Part shown: positions 12,871 to 27,362 of the stretch, one piece after another
How the letters are laid out: each line of letters starts with the position of its first letter
Position numbering within the stretch: the first letter of the stretch is position 1
Source: Hymenolepis diminuta
Lineage: Eukaryota > Platyhelminthes > Cestoda > Cyclophyllidea > Hymenolepididae
Assembly: GCA_900708905.1 (NCBI GenBank)
Contig: CAADRB010000047.1
Location: 224,225 to 288,224 of the forward strand
Reading direction: 5' to 3'
Length of the DNA: 64,000 nucleotides
Notes under the pieces: model-generated
The model's database searches: none
Told to the model about the DNA's origin: nothing
The model's input: only the letters and a program-made list of their open reading frames with translations
Position numbers and translations under genes: made by a program

Positions 12871-15800
12871 GAGCAATTATTCATACTACTTAATTGATTA
12901 CTAAATCAATAAATTCACCGATTTTTTGATAAATGCGCTTGGTTCCCGTTAGCATTTACCCATGTGTTATTTATTGTCATTAAAGAAATATCATGGAAAT
13001 AATTAATATCACAAATTTGCGTTTTCGTCAAAAGACGAGATATTCCTTATTTGTTTATAATTTCAATACTTAAATAAAATTTGTGTACTCCAGTTGTTGG
13101 ACAATTTAATATTCCCTTGGAAACAAAATTTTTCACTACTACTCTCACTTTATTTCGTAATTGACAAGCCGCCTATCAAAATTTAAATGTCATACATACT
13201 CGTTTCCACAAAGCTCATTTTAGTAATTGAGACCTCTTCGATCTTAATAACTGGGTAGAGGTTGGTATTCATGTTGTGCCAAGTGACAACCTTAGCCATT
13301 TTTTGCAGATGTCGAAAAACCCACTGTTTGACAATCGGAAAGTAGAGTTAAAAGTGAAATAATGTATATTGTAGAACTGTGATAAAATTCCAAAGGGACA
13401 ATGAAGACAAAAAATAAACGAATATCTGAGTACATGAAGGACAGGAGGGCCTGAGTACATTAAGAGAGGTGAGCTAAAAGTGCGTCTAAGCGTGTTTGGG
13501 TGTATGAACGTCGGTTAGCTTTTAAAAATAAAGGGGGTTTCTAGGGTTTTGAGAAAGGACTCAATTTATGATAAATACGTGATGTCACGAAGATTATAAC
13601 GAGTCTTCGATATTACACTAACCACAGAGACAGAAATCCGACATTGGCATTAGGGTCACAGCATCCCAAAGTACTTTTATGGTGAATGTGATTCTAGAAT
13701 AATTTTGAGGGAGCAAATGTCCTTGTACTAATCCTACAACTTCATTCCTCGAAACTGTGAGAGTTTTTGATACTTTGGTTTAAAGCGGATGGACAAATTT
13801 GACTTTCAAATTCATTTTCTTAATCCAACTTTTTAAATTCATCCAATCACAGAAGTAAGCAAGTAATTGACTAAGTTTAAAAGTTTAAATTGAGCGTCTA
13901 CTTTCACTTTCAAATTTAAATAATTGTTAGTAGTGTAATGTAGCCAGAATTTACCTTCTATTTATAATAAACACCTGACTAATGAATAATTAAAATTAGA
14001 AAATATCAAAGTAAAAATTTGTTTTTTTTCATAAATTTAAAATTAAGTAAGTTGAGTGCTATCTACAAAAGATGTTTTAATGGAGTCGGAAGTAATTGAC
14101 TTGCTGGAGATGTATTGTGAGTGCAGATGGAGAGCTTTTAAATTCCCCATGAAGTTAAGATTATCTGAGTACATGAAGGAAAAGAGGGCCTGAGCGCAAT
14201 AAGAAACGTGATCTAAAAGTGTATCTAAGATTGTATTCTAAATTACGTAGTGAAAGGAAAGAAAGAGGCGGGCTATTAAGATTATTTGACAAAAAAATTT
14301 TCTCTTCTATACATTTTGTAGATGAAAACTGACAAGACTTACTTGTTTTTGTAATAATAAAATTAATGAAAAATTCTCACACCACCTGTAAGGTTTAGAG
14401 AGATAAATGAAAAGGGGAGGATTTGTTAAATATTACAACTCTTCAAAAACCTAATGACCCATGCAGTGACATATCAAAATAGTCATCAGATTTTTACCTC
14501 ATTCTGGATGTTTCCATAAGATGCGACTTTTGACAATGTCTAGAGTCGAATAAAACGAAAGGGGTGCAGATATTGTTCGTTATTTCCGGCTGATATCATC
14601 CAATTGAATTATAGGCACATCACACAGTGAAAAAGTATGTTAAATGATGATTTATTAACATATTCGATAAAATCCTTCTGCGATACTTGCAGAAACAACA
14701 GTGCGTCGGATTTACTCGTTCTCAGACAACTCTGTTTTCTGCTAAATATTGCTTAAATATATAAAAATATGACCCAGGAATTGATCGATTATTGGCAAAT
14801 ATTACACACTTCTTACGGTTCTTTAATCCCAAAATCTCGGATACCAATCTGTCCGGATAAATGAACAACAATGCAGAGCACTTTGATCTTAATGACTTCC
14901 GTTGAAATCATTAGCACGACTTCAATTTTCAGTCAATGTACTTTATTTTCTTCATTTATCAAAATTATCTTTTGCCTCATTAAAAGATATTACTTACAAC
15001 TTGGCTTAATAAAATTAATTGAATTAAAGTTTTCAGGAGTATTTATGCACTATTCTCCTACTTAATTTGCTAAAATAGTACTTAAAAGAAGGCAAGTGTT
15101 CTGTTTCCTTGAATATTATCTCACACGTTGGATAGAACTTGCAAAGATTTGGGAGCAGCTCTAGATTTAATGGCAGGCTTTAATGTTTCATCAAAACAAC
15201 TTAAAAGCAGGCAGCAGACAAAGAATATATGGCATCCATTACCTCATAAATATGGTCTAAAAGATGCCTTATACATTTATTACAACCAAAAAAGTTTTTT
15301 TGAAAGCTTTGCGGAAAATTCTAAAAGTATCAGCACAATTGACAGCCATAAAATAGCTACGGATTAAAATAACTTAGAACTGATGCACTAGTATTGTGAC
15401 CACAAAGTAATGTACTTGACCTCGCCAACTTAACTCAATTAATCGACATGGGCTGAGAGCTTCACTGTCTTTAAGGCTCAACTAAAGTCTCAGTCAGTCG
15501 AATCGGGCTGACTTTACCACAACAATTTGGGCATGTCACGGTAGTCAAATCTCGAACCATACCCTATCACTTACCTTTTATAAGTAGACATGTTATACCA
15601 TAACTTTGCACTCACACGAGCTTCTCTTCTCTCAGTAAAGTCTTCCAAGCAACAGTTCTACTGTCTTAGTGAGGATTTAAGGAATTTGGAATGGTGATGG
15701 CTCGGGCTAGGTTCTGTAGATGATAAACTATCTCCTAATGCTCCTTTATAATTTTTTTCCATAAGTTAATTTCAATTCCAATCCATCATGAAAAATTTCA

Positions 15801-18045
15801 ATGCTTTATTCTCTATTTAGTTCGATTATTTTATACAGCTGTGATAAAATGAGTTATTTTTAGCTCATATTGAATTTGGGTTCTTATTTGAAATTTTTTT
15901 TGTCAAAATTCACCACTTAACATCACACAATTTAAAAGTAAGGTATGACAAACGTTTATATCTATTTAAAGTGTAAGGATATAAACGTACACCCCATGGA
16001 TTTTATCTTAATTGAGATATATTTCTAGTTCTATTTGAAAATAAGTAGTAAAAATTTTGAAAGACGGCCGCTTTTTGCTTAAACTGCGAACATTTAACAC
16101 AATTATTCCACGTAATACTACTTATAAAAATAGTGAGTATCTGATATTTTAAATTATAAAATTTGTAATTGATGCCCATAGAACCACCTTACTAGAATGG
16201 ATGCAATTTTTCTTTTAATACTTTAAAGAAATATTTTTGGTTAAGAATGTCAAAGAAGTGAACCTCCGCGGGTGTTGGTTGGTTTGTTTATTGAAATGGC
16301 ACAAAGGGAAATATATATTTTAAATTGAATCCAACATTCTAGATCAAACTTGCAGGATTTTTCTTTCATTCAGTATTTAGAGTAGTAAGAATAACTGTTG
16401 CCTAATTTTCTGTCCGGTTTCTCACAAAGAAATGAAGATCTTTATCAAAAGTCATGAACCAATAGTGTTGAGAAAAAGTATTGTGTTAATGTCATTCCAG
16501 CCAACTATCCCGAAATTTCCACAAAAGTAGCAGTGGAGGTGAAGGAAGAGGGAAGTTAAAGATGTTGAAATTCACATCCAATTATCCAATTATCTCATGC
16601 CAAGTGTTTGCTGTACAGGTCTATTGATGAATTTAGATAAAAAATTTAAAATTTAAAAGTTATTTTTTAAAAATGAGAGAGAGGAAGCATAAAGTAAAAC
16701 GTTGGTATCCTCAAGCATAAATATAAATAAGTTTTGTAGATTTTCATTTTCTCTTTGACAGATTTGCTTTTAGTGGAGAGGAAAATTTTCCGCATTGGTC
16801 TCGAAGCAAAAGTACGAAAAAGGTTTTAGAGGAGTTTCAAAATTTCAGAAATCGCCCACGCTTTTAGACGCTTTACATTAAGGAAACGGGTTTTAAGTAG
16901 CAAAGATCAAAATCATTCGTGTCGGTAGTCGGTACTAAACTCCTTCTGGAAGTAATTTTAACAAATATTCTTAAATAAATAAACAAATCATTTCATTGCA
17001 GCAGGAATGGAGGTTATCTTTGTTTTTTTAACCATTTGCTTATTATTAATGCCTGCAATATTTCCAATAGCGTTCACTTGTGACACCGACTGATCAGTAT
17101 TTTATTATCATTGCAGTTATTGCGCCAGATTCGAGATCTTCTTGTGGAATTGTTCTATAGGTCGAATGCGTCGACTTTGTATGCATTATTAAGAATAGTG
17201 GCTGCGGAGTTAAATTAAAGTTCATTGTTAATAATGTAATTAATTGATTTGTAAACTATTTTGACCGCTCTTCCTTCCTAAATAAGTTGAATTTATCAAT
17301 TAACTGCTGCATAGTAATCGACGCTATTCAATTAAGGAAACTGAAGGGGGAGAATTTGATTGACCAAGTGGAATTAGCAGAACAAATACATCCGGAGATG
17401 AGGTCACACACAGTCATGGGCAGTAGAGATTTATCACATGGTGATAATTGATTACCAGCCAGTGGAGACAGGTGTATTAAAACAATATCCTCAGAAAGTC
17501 AGGTAGGTCAACCTCGAGTACCGTCGATATGAATTATAAAGCTAACGCTTTGTAATAGGGTTATAAAATTTTGAAAAAAATGTTCACTGAATAACTTCAC
17601 TATTTTTATGTCAGGCAGTCGATTTTCAATCTCTACTTCTGCCAGATCTTTCTTAGTTTTCCCTATTTGAACACTATTTCTGTTAGCTTTTACATTTTTT
17701 CACAAGTTCAAATGATAAAATATTCGCTTTAATAGAGTAGCAATAAAAGATTAATGAAAAACGTTGACGTTTATAAAGAAATTAAGTTGTAATAGAAAAT
17801 AGATTGGCACTGACTGCCCATATTTAGGATAATGTAAATTCAAAGTGCAGTATCAATCCTACTTATGACAAACTTTCCGACTTGATCATTATATACGGGA
17901 AATGAATTATAGAAATCGATTCAACTGTCCCAGTATATTCTGAATGACTGGGAACGCGGCTTTCACGAAACTCATACGCCTCCCCCCCCGCCCATTACAG
18001 TCACAAATTATTATTTCCTTATTATTAAATCAGACATGTAAATGC
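12871..18045. other. AT-rich noncoding DNA
   Basis: No gene is supported. A near-duplicate 30-base motif occurs at about 13426-13460 and 14167-14200 (GAGTACATGAAGGA, then GAGGGCCTGAG), followed by similar GTGA(G/T)CTAAAAGTG, so a small local repeat exists. The plus-strand frame 15128-15367 (79 codons) has balanced residue use but no domain, splice or poly(A) support. A C-run with Gs lies at 17985-17995. Confidence 0.5.
13425..13490 (+). repeat. local repeat unit, copy 1 (second copy at about 14165-14230)
   Basis: The order TCTGAGTACATGAAGGA, then GAGGGCCTGAG, then AGTGTATCTAAG-like sequence recurs about 740 bases downstream. It marks either a tandem segmental duplication with a large spacer or two insertions of one short element. 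Confidence 0.45.
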
Positions 18046-18049
18046 CTTA

Positions 18050-18210
18050 AAGATGGTCTTTACTGCAAAATTATGCAAGGCGACGACCTTGCAATTTAGC
18101 ACATTTTAACAAATATGCAACTTTTATGAAATGATTAACAATATACAGTTAATTTAATTTTTCTTGGATAAAAAGTATTCACTTTGTTCAACTCAAGTTT
18201 AAACAGACAT
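18050..18210 (-). repeat. SINE body-like repeat, sibling of 48880-49030
   Basis: The run CAAAATTATGCAAGGCGACGA, then CTTGCAATTTAGCACATTT, then AACAAATATGCAA matches the block at 48891-48950 with roughly three quarters identity by eye and the same spacing. Further matching continues through TTTTTCTTGGATAAAAA. The 48.9-kb copy is joined to a tRNA-like head; here no head was seen. Confidence 0.55.
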
Positions 18211-18964
18211 CAATGATCTCTAACAACTTATTTGGAGATCATTTAACCATTTTAGCACATAACTTCAGAACAATGAACTTGTCTAATTTGATTAAAAATT
18301 TATACTGTGTTTCAAGGTCATGATAAAATACAAAATCGGGATATAAGGCTTTGTATTCAATATTTATTTCAAGTCATTGAGGGGGTAAGCGGAAAATATT
18401 TTCTAAGGCTGGAGGTGTAACGCAGTTATTTCCCTCCTTTCGAGAAGATGAGATTGTTAAAGAAAATACGTTTGAAGGTTTCTATTTATTTTAAAAATTT
18501 TATCAAATGGATTACAGACCAAATAAAGCACACATTGAATACACGGGTGTTTAAAAGTTTGCACAACGGCGCCATTTCTATCTTGAAAGCTGCTGTACGC
18601 TTTGTGTTTGCATACTAGAACCAAGATTTTCCATAATATTAGTTACGTCACTAATGACCAAGAACGTCAGTACTTAAGTATTATACTCATGCAAAGTAGA
18701 AGACTGCGTCAACTGGATGTCGGTACAAAAGTGAATAGAAGTTGGAAAAAATAAAAAATGAACAATGTTATTATTTACTGAAGATAATAAAAGCGATGAA
18801 TTATTCCGACTGACGAAAGCTAGAGGGAATAAATACTTTTACAAAATTTAGCACTGAGCTGAAAGAGTTTCCTTTCCGTTTGTGGATCAAATGTCTCTGA
18901 TAATTTACTGCTTAAAGTACCTGCGGTCCTGATAGTCAAGATTCCTTAAGAGCCATTCAAACTT

Positions 18965-19316
18965 AGCTAGAGATCCCTCCTAAGACGCACAGCGTACAAG
19001 AGTTTTTCTCGGGTGTGAAGACCACGAGATTGAGTTTGGCAAATGCGTACCGTTCAACTGTAAACGGATAAGAGGGGAAAGGAGCAGGAAGAACGCGGAA
19101 CTGGGAGAAATTTTGAAGGTGTCCATACTGAGCAAAGCCATTTGGATTGCAAAAAGAGGCAAAACGAGGTACGATGGCATGCCTGACGGATTTGGCGCTC
19201 TTCATTCATTGCTGGGCAACTGGCTGAAGTACGAGTCATCAGCGCACAATATATCAAGAGAGTGCGCATACCAAGGGTCAGCATGCACAGGTGCCACGTG
19301 CATCGAAACAATTTAA
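18965..19316. other. stop-poor GC-richer island with frames open on both strands
   Basis: About 350 bases stand out as GC-richer than their surroundings and are open in several frames on both strands (66 to 110 codons). The most protein-like is a plus-strand frame from about 18985 to the TAA at 19314, including CEDHEIEFGKCVPF and KTRYDGMPDGFGALHSLLGN. Minus-strand frames are equally open, so lack of stops may only reflect composition. No start context, splice signal or known domain was found. It could be a single exon, a relic of a mobile element or foreign DNA. Confidence 0.3.
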
Positions 19317-22300
19317 AATTGGTGCTGATCTAGAAAATCATTGTGAACGGAAGTTATCAAGCTAATTTATCAATCTATTAAATAAATAAAATATATCAAT
19401 TTTGATTGAATTGCTATTTAAATTTTCTCCTAATATCATAAATCTCAAGAAATTTAAAACCGTTAAATTTCTCTAGATTAAAAGCACGAAATTCATAAAA
19501 CGTTCATTAAAATTGATTCAATGAATATTCATTTAAAGCCAAAAACCGACTGTGATTTGTCAACTCTGGAGGAGGTTGTGGAGGTATTGATAGTTATCTC
19601 AGACGCTTTTATTTTTCGTTTAAAAATAATTACAAACGATTCCTGTTTAGAAAAGATTTTTGTTTGTAATAATGGAATTCGAACTGAAAGAACTCCACTT
19701 GCAGGGCTTAAAAAACTTCAAATATTTCGTAGAGCATTTTGTAGCAACTAAGAAACTATGGAGATGAAAACTCCTAAGCTACCAGACTGGCCTTTGTTTA
19801 TGAGAATCACCATCCATTAAAACTATTAAATATTAAATTATCCGGAGTTGTGATAAACAAAGGTGATTCACACTTCCCTTATTTTTAACCCTCCGTCTGT
19901 TTTCGGTAAATATAATACTGAAAGGTAAGCGCTCATCCAATCGAATATTATTTCTATAAACTGATCATCATTGATCAAGAAGACGTCCCATATTTTCTAG
20001 ATAAACAAATTATTATAATATTTCCATTTAAATGAGGTTGAATATAAATAAAATTATCTCCACTATGAAATGGGTACCAGTAAGAATCAGCCATTGTCAA
20101 GTTGAAAATTCAAATATTTGATTTTACTCGAAAATATATCAGAAAAGAAAATCCTGGTAGCTGGTACCAACTTGGTCAATTCGGATGTGTGCTTCCTGCT
20201 GCTATTAGATCAAATAAAATTTAGTCTTATTATATTCATTTGCTTCGGAAATAAAGCATCAATTGAAAGATTTTACAAGTCTGAAGTAGTGAGGTATTCA
20301 AGAGCAGAAAGACCAATTAAAACTGAAAGTTAGCATAAATCTTGGTTTTAAGATTGATATCCTTAAACCGGATCTTCGTTTCCTTTAATTTAGTATTATC
20401 TCGAAGGCTATGTACAACTTCATATTATTACGAACTCAATAGTATGTTATCCTATGCTCGTCCGTTTCCCTTCTTTTTACTCCAACCAATCAGATAAATA
20501 GGATGGCTCGTTCATCTTATCATCACACATGCGTCACCTATGTGGGATCGCATTTATTTCAACATGTGAAATTTCACTAAGTCATGAGGTATTGTCAACA
20601 ATTATCCACTTCGAAATACTGCCAATTTCCCCTATTCGCCACTAGCTACTTTAAGGGTACGTTTAGCTTAATGACCTAGGGTCTTCATTCCATTCTTAAT
20701 TTAAATAACTGCTTGGCATGAATGGACGTTTGTGTTTGTGTCAAGTGTCATTAATACATCCCAGGCTGCAACATGAACACACCCGTTTACATTCATTTCC
20801 ACTGAGAATCTCATTGCCCTGTTTTATTCTGACTCTCAATGTACTTATGCTGCTATTTAATTCTTTCGAATATTTAATTCATTTGTTGCATAGTGTTTTA
20901 TTATTACTGAAGTAATAGGAAGATTATTTACAATACAGCGTGACCTTTTTCAGGCAGAGTATAATTTGTTCAATTAAATAGGAGTAAGACAGAGGAACGA
21001 TAAAGATTGACAAGTGGGAGATGAAAGTGTTAAAAAAACGAGTTTGATCTCGCAAACCTAGTTAAAATCAGTGAAGTCGAGTAAAATATAAAAATTTGCC
21101 AGAAGACTGCTTCGAAATGGGACGTGTGAGACGAAATGGAGGTAAAAATATTTTGATAAGTATGTTGAAAGTACACCATTCGTCTCTCCTATCGGTTTCA
21201 TGCATTCTCTTAATTGCTATAGGAGAATAAATAGATTGGACACCAATTTTCTAATTATATAGTACTCATTTATTTCAGAAATGGAGATAATGACCCCCTA
21301 GGAAGTGATTAAAACAGTTTTGTCTGATTCAAACACTTGACACCGATTCTTTTCACATGACTCGCCAGTGCTACTATTTCAAAGTACTATTAACTAAATA
21401 TTCTCTTTCACTTAATGGAAAATCCTGTAACTTTCATTATGATATTTACTGAATGGAAATAGAACGTTAGAATTTCCATGTATCCCTTTCGCCTCCACGA
21501 TCCTTATATCTTGCGATGTATTGGAGTACTTTATTCACAGACTACTGATTTATCGATTTTCATGACCGAATGTCCACATTCGATTACCTTTTCAAATTTT
21601 GCATCAAAATATGACCGTCTTTTACTTAAAACTGGAAGAATTACTGTAAATGAAGATGCTTTAAATTTTCACCTGGAAGAGAGCTATTACTAATTTTAAA
21701 GCAACACTGACCTCATTTACTAAGCTAATTATGCGTGGTCCTTGTTTATATTCACAGCTTTTAGATTCTTCACAGTTTTCTCATTTCCAAATAAATGCAA
21801 TAAATATATTCAAAAGATGGTCGACTGCATCGAATATGCGTGACTTATGAACCAAGTGACAGAATTCGAGTTTTCCACCGTGAATGCTCTATGACTTTGC
21901 CCAGTGGGTAACACTTTCAAGAATGATCTTAGACTGCATGCTTGGAATTTAAATAATGAAAAAGAGGCCAAAAAATTTAATCCTGGCCATTATCAGACAG
22001 AATTTCCCGTAAAGATCAAATCTCACTTCCCAACTTGCAAATCAATTGGCGTGAAGGTACATTAGATCAAAACTAAGGAACTAAAAACGTAATTTTGGCC
22101 TTAAAGTGCATGACTGTCTGTTGTGATGATATTTTGTTCATTTACGACTATCATAATGCATATTCCTCCCACCGTTCTTAATATTATAACCTGATATCAA
22201 ATGTCTATCAATTTAGATAAATTCTCACCATCATATGTTATCTCCTAATATTGTATAAGTAATTTTCTTGAGAACAAATTACTATTCCCCCTCTGATTTT

Positions 22301-25300
22301 ATAAAAGTTTCCAATTCTGAAAGGGCCAAGATTCATAGAGTAAGGAAAAATTATAAAGTGCAGTTAGGTTGATTCAAGTCACTTGAAGCAAATTGGAGTG
22401 GATCAGAAAAAAGCTACTGGTGAAATTCATTCATTGGTGAAAAATTCAGCTATCTATTCTTCACTGTGTTAAAACTATATGCTGATGAATTTCAAAGGAG
22501 AACATTTTGCCTCATCAACCATTGGAAGAAAAACGAAAAGAAGCCATAGGAGGCTTCAGCGGGTTCTTACAGTTACCTCTTCTCCTTTTTGAACTTCGAT
22601 TTTTAAGTTAGTGTCCGCTCATATGTAAATTTTGTTTTGATTTTACCCGATCCGATCATTAAATGCTACAGTCGCAAACTAAATGTGGACTCAAAATTTT
22701 ATTAGTAGGCTTAGTATGGAGGCTTGTTAGCAGGAAAATTGACACCTTTAAATCTGCATATTTGTGAATGTTTTTTCTCCCTGTGTGATGGTTAAAATTT
22801 GAGAATAAGAAAAATAACTCGCATTTTATAGTGAATATAAATATGGTCTCATTTAGACCCGTGGAATAGAATGAAATATAAATTCTGGAGAGTGTCGTAT
22901 AATTTGCAAATTCTCATGAAATTGTAAAAGTGATAAACTTTCTAATTCAAAATTTGTAAATGTACTTAAGTGAAACTTTGATATCCAAAATGCGAAATAA
23001 AGACAGGACCAACTAACAAAAATTAGCGAAGCAGAATTCGAGTTATTAAAAGAAAATGAATAACAAAGACAATTTTTTCGAGAAATTTCTAAGCAATATT
23101 TCACATTTTTAAATTTGTAACATAATCGGGTACTTTACGTTTTTATCCATCCATCTATTCATGAACTCGTGCTCAAACGATTCAAGTTGTCAAATTTTCT
23201 GCTGTGAGTAGATTGATGATGAAATTACAGTCACATTATGCAGATGGCTTTGTATCAGCTGCAGCCTCTGTTATTATTCGATCGCATTTGATGCCGTTCT
23301 TACGGAAATGTGTGTCGAAACAACTTTCAAATCCACTGGATGCATGAATAAGTCATTCATGGTAGGTATCATTGCTAGGTGCTCATATATAAGATTGTGA
23401 GTGCGGGAGGGGGGTGAGGAGAGGGAATTTCTGAAGTGTTTTATCAACCATCAAGCCCACTCGTCAATGAGCTCGGCCTGCTAGGATCATATGTTCACTC
23501 AGGAATCCGGAGAACATATTTAAAAATTTAACTCAAAAATGCGTTGAAAAATGATGCCGAAGACTATACCCGAGAAGTAGAAAACGTAAAATCCGCATTC
23601 AAAGATGGGCATTTCTTTTTTACTAACATAATACTTCTATTCAATCCACCGTCCTGATGTTTTCTGCATTCATTTTTTTACAATTACAAAAATAAATTTT
23701 TGTGAGAAATAATACTTTAACATATTTTCCTATCCTGACCCCATTAAATTACTGTGAAGCAGAAAAGTAACCCATCGGTAATGCCTGTGTTATATATTTT
23801 CATAAATGAACTAATGGTTAAAATTTTATTTTCAACACAGTTATTAAATTTTATTAATTCAGATAAATGAATAACTGATGCGCTCAAAAAATAACATCCT
23901 GACAACTGATAAATGTGCCAAGTCTCACCGATTTATTTAGATCGATGAATATCCAATATTATTGGTTAATGTTGGTCCAATAAGAGGTTAACAATAATTT
24001 CCTCATCAGAGTCGAAGGAAAAGAGTGATGTTTCACTTCAAAAGAGTTTAAGAAAGTATTTTTGTACTTATGAATATTTGAAGGTAAGTTCATTGAATTC
24101 TAATTAACATTTCAGACGCTGTTAACAAAATCAAATAGGGAGGAATCACTGTTTAATCGTAAGCCTTTCGCATTCCTTTATATATTTTCAACTATGGTAT
24201 TTCGAGTTGTGAGTAAAGTTGTCGACTCCTCAGAACCTTAGAGAAGGAGCAATAAGTGATAGCTTGATTTCTTAAAGCCTACAGAATTTAGCAGAACCAT
24301 CACTTGTTTCGATTCTGACCACAAAAACGGTCAGAGCTTCGAAGAGCTTTATTGAGAACTGAAAGAATAATAAGGAGCGAGCGAGTGTTTTTGAGGATTT
24401 GAGAGTAGCGGATGTGTGTGTGTATTTTAGTGTTTAAAAAGGGAGATAATCTAAGAGGCGGGACATGGATTGAGACATAGCAACAGGTATATTGAATATT
24501 GCGCCGTCAGAAAATCAATCCCTGTTGATAGATTGGCAGTCCGATTTGATCTTGGTAAGAGATACCTTACTTGTTGCGTTGAGAGAAAATTGGTCTAGCT
24601 CGACCGACGATTACGCGTGAGAGAATTATTTTCTTTCTCAAGCAATTTATTTAAACAAAAAAATTTTCAACAGTCAATCTTACCCAGACAGAGAAGAAAA
24701 ATACTGCAAAATTTCAAATGCAGTGAACAAGGACCAAGACATATAACAAATAAGCAATCTTGAGAAATGGAGTTCGTCTTCAAAATTGTCGGGCTGCAAA
24801 CATTTTCATGTTTCAATTCCAAGTTTTTTTTTGATATATCACTATATTTGGAGTAAAAAATACCAATTCCAAGATCAATTCCAAAAAGCAATTCATTTCA
24901 AGCGAATTTAAATTTTTTTGAATTAGCCGCGTAAATTTCGTCCATTAAATGCATTCTAGGATCGTAAATTCTACTCTTAATAAGCACCGGAAGTTGTTTA
25001 AATATTTAAAAACACGTGCAAAATTTTTCAAATACCAAACTATTCGCATTATCAATTTAATCATAACATTTTTGTTATTGAATATTACTATAGAATTTAT
25101 ACATTCTAACAAAATTATTTTAATTAATTTCAATACTCATACTCATCCCAACCTGAAAAATCTAAGAGTGGAGTAGAGTAGCAAAGATTCCCCATATTTC
25201 AATCACGGGCAAATATTCAAATATAAAGAAAAGTGATGCAGTCTATAAGTGGAATAAAAAGATGTCAAGTAGCTTTAAGTAATAATGTCAAGAGCTTCGT

Positions 25301-26930
25301 GCTTCTTTTGAGCTAGGGATTGAATTCACGGCGACATGTTCAAATGCTCCCAATTCAAAATGTTGGCCTTCAACTCTGATGTTTTCGGATCTGATCTTGT
25401 TGGCGATATTTGGAGCTTATTGACAGTTTTGATGCCATCAAGATGTAAGCTGCAATTAGCATAAGTTTTTAAGAAGTGCATATCAAGCGTCATGCAACTT
25501 TGGAATGCTTTCTTACAATAATTAATAAAAATTTGGTAAATAAATTTATATATTATCTTTACCATCTTGTGAGAGTGGACATAACTTGTAGAATCCGGAT
25601 TGATACCTCCAGCTGAGTATGTTTAACTTCCACTAAATATCCCGATATTCGAAGTTAGCTTATTTGAGCGTCAGGGTTACAAATGCGAACCTTCTCAAAT
25701 GGTCAAAACCCACCAAGTTGCTTAATTTTCCACCTATTTCATGAATGATTTTTTGATACTACATTTGTAATCTTAGAACTTGCCAAAATTTGTTTATCAA
25801 TTTTATCAATTGTCCCGCCTTACTGAGTTCCATTACTCCTCCAACATCTACACGATTAGTTGATTTTTCTCCTCTTCCAACGGCCCCCCCTTTACTCTCT
25901 CGCTAAATTAATATTTCAGTTTACTTGTTACAGCCCTTATTTTTCCCACCTTACTTACTGTTATTATGGTAGGAGGGTCCCTACAGCTGGGTACTGCGCG
26001 AACTTAACTCTATTCCTTTCAGATCTAGAGTCAGCATATGCCCAAATTTTCTCATTTCGTTTAGCATTGACGTACCAGCCTCGTTTGCTAAGAGTAATCT
26101 TAAACTAATAAAATAGTTTGCAAATTTTTCGCTTCTATTTTTGCAATCTTTATATTTATATTAAACAATATCAATACCTGTCCAAGATCTCGTGATCTTT
26201 GTGAATCTATCCCATCCAGCAGACGGATGTAGTTATGTAGGGAATATGACGTCTCCGGAAGAAAAGTTCTTAATTGAATTAAATACTTAGGATGTTTGCA
26301 TTACTATTTTATTTTAATATTCTGCATTCTTGCCATGTTAAAAATTGATAAAATTAACTTTTAACAAATCTTCCTCTCTTCAAACTGGTACACTGCATCT
26401 GTTGGGATTGAAAAAGAGATCTCTTCTAGCCTACCGCAAAACAACTTTTAACTGACAAAATCTCCTTTCCAGCCTCTGATATTTAACAAATATTTAAAAG
26501 ATTAAATTTAAAATTTAAAATCAAAAATTTTTTTACACGGCAGAATTCAACCAATTGTATGCTCTGCAGAGAAATATGTGGTTTTAGCCACAACTTCAAA
26601 CGGTCTAACTGTAAATAAGTGAATAACTTTATTGTATCGTGTTTGCTTTAATACTGATGGAATGGGATTACTTATTTTTATAATAGTAGTATGAAAACAA
26701 TTAACCGCTTTCAGTATCCTAAATAAGGCGTAAATTTGGGCTATAGAGGAATTGATAATAATTAAAACCACAAACTCTGACAGTTTTATTTCTTAATAAT
26801 CAAATTTTGATAATTAAATTTACTTCAATCTTGCCATAAACTGGTCAAATATCTGAAAATCGGTTGCCTTTAGCATGCACGGTGAGATTTTACTAAATGG
26901 GATTTTCAAATTTCTTGTCATCCCCATATC
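19317..26930. other. AT-rich noncoding DNA
   Basis: No supported gene, RNA gene or complete element. A TG-repeat run lies near 24416-24423 and a G-rich run at about 23403-23425. Short frames (for example 19521-19751, 20118-20333 and 24949-25176) show no domain or biased codon use and are treated as chance. Confidence 0.5.
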
Positions 26931-26934
26931 CATT

Positions 26935-27055
26935 TAGAAAAGTGCTTTCCAAGCGCCCATCTTGCGTCGAGATTGGCATCATGGAGCCTCGCTGGTGAGA
27001 AGCGCGAATTCCGCCACCCCTTTATTAACCAGGCTAAACCAGTGTTTATATTATT
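26935..27055 (-). repeat. SINE body fragment
   Basis: The run GCATCATGGAGCCTCGCTGG, then TGAGAAGCGCGAATTCCGCC, then ACCCCTTTATTAACCAGGCT matches the blocks at 49058 (ACCATGGAGCATCTCTGGTG), 62470 and 63915. The tRNA-like head expected further right is not recognisable. Confidence 0.45.
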
Positions 27056-27362
27056 CATTTTAAAATTTTCAGATTAGGAAAATTTGTTTATTGTTTACGA
27101 AAAATAGAGTAATGCCAGAACCGCCATTTACTTATTCTTTCTTAATTGATGTTACCTTACCCAGTAACAAAATGCTAATGCGCATATTTTTATCAAAATT
27201 TTGGAGCTACTTTGGATCAATTTTAGTTTGAACTTGAAGGATGAATCCCTCTTCTCCGAAATATTTATCTTACATCATCGCTAATTATCACCAAATTTGA
27301 TTATCTTGACTTTATAGTAATGTCCGTAAACTATTAACCTTTCCTGCGACCCAAGCACTTCA

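Noticed and set aside
15128..15367. 79-codon plus-strand open frame
   Set aside because: It starts with a non-ATG codon and has no domain, no acceptor and no poly(A) signal. Residue composition alone is not enough.
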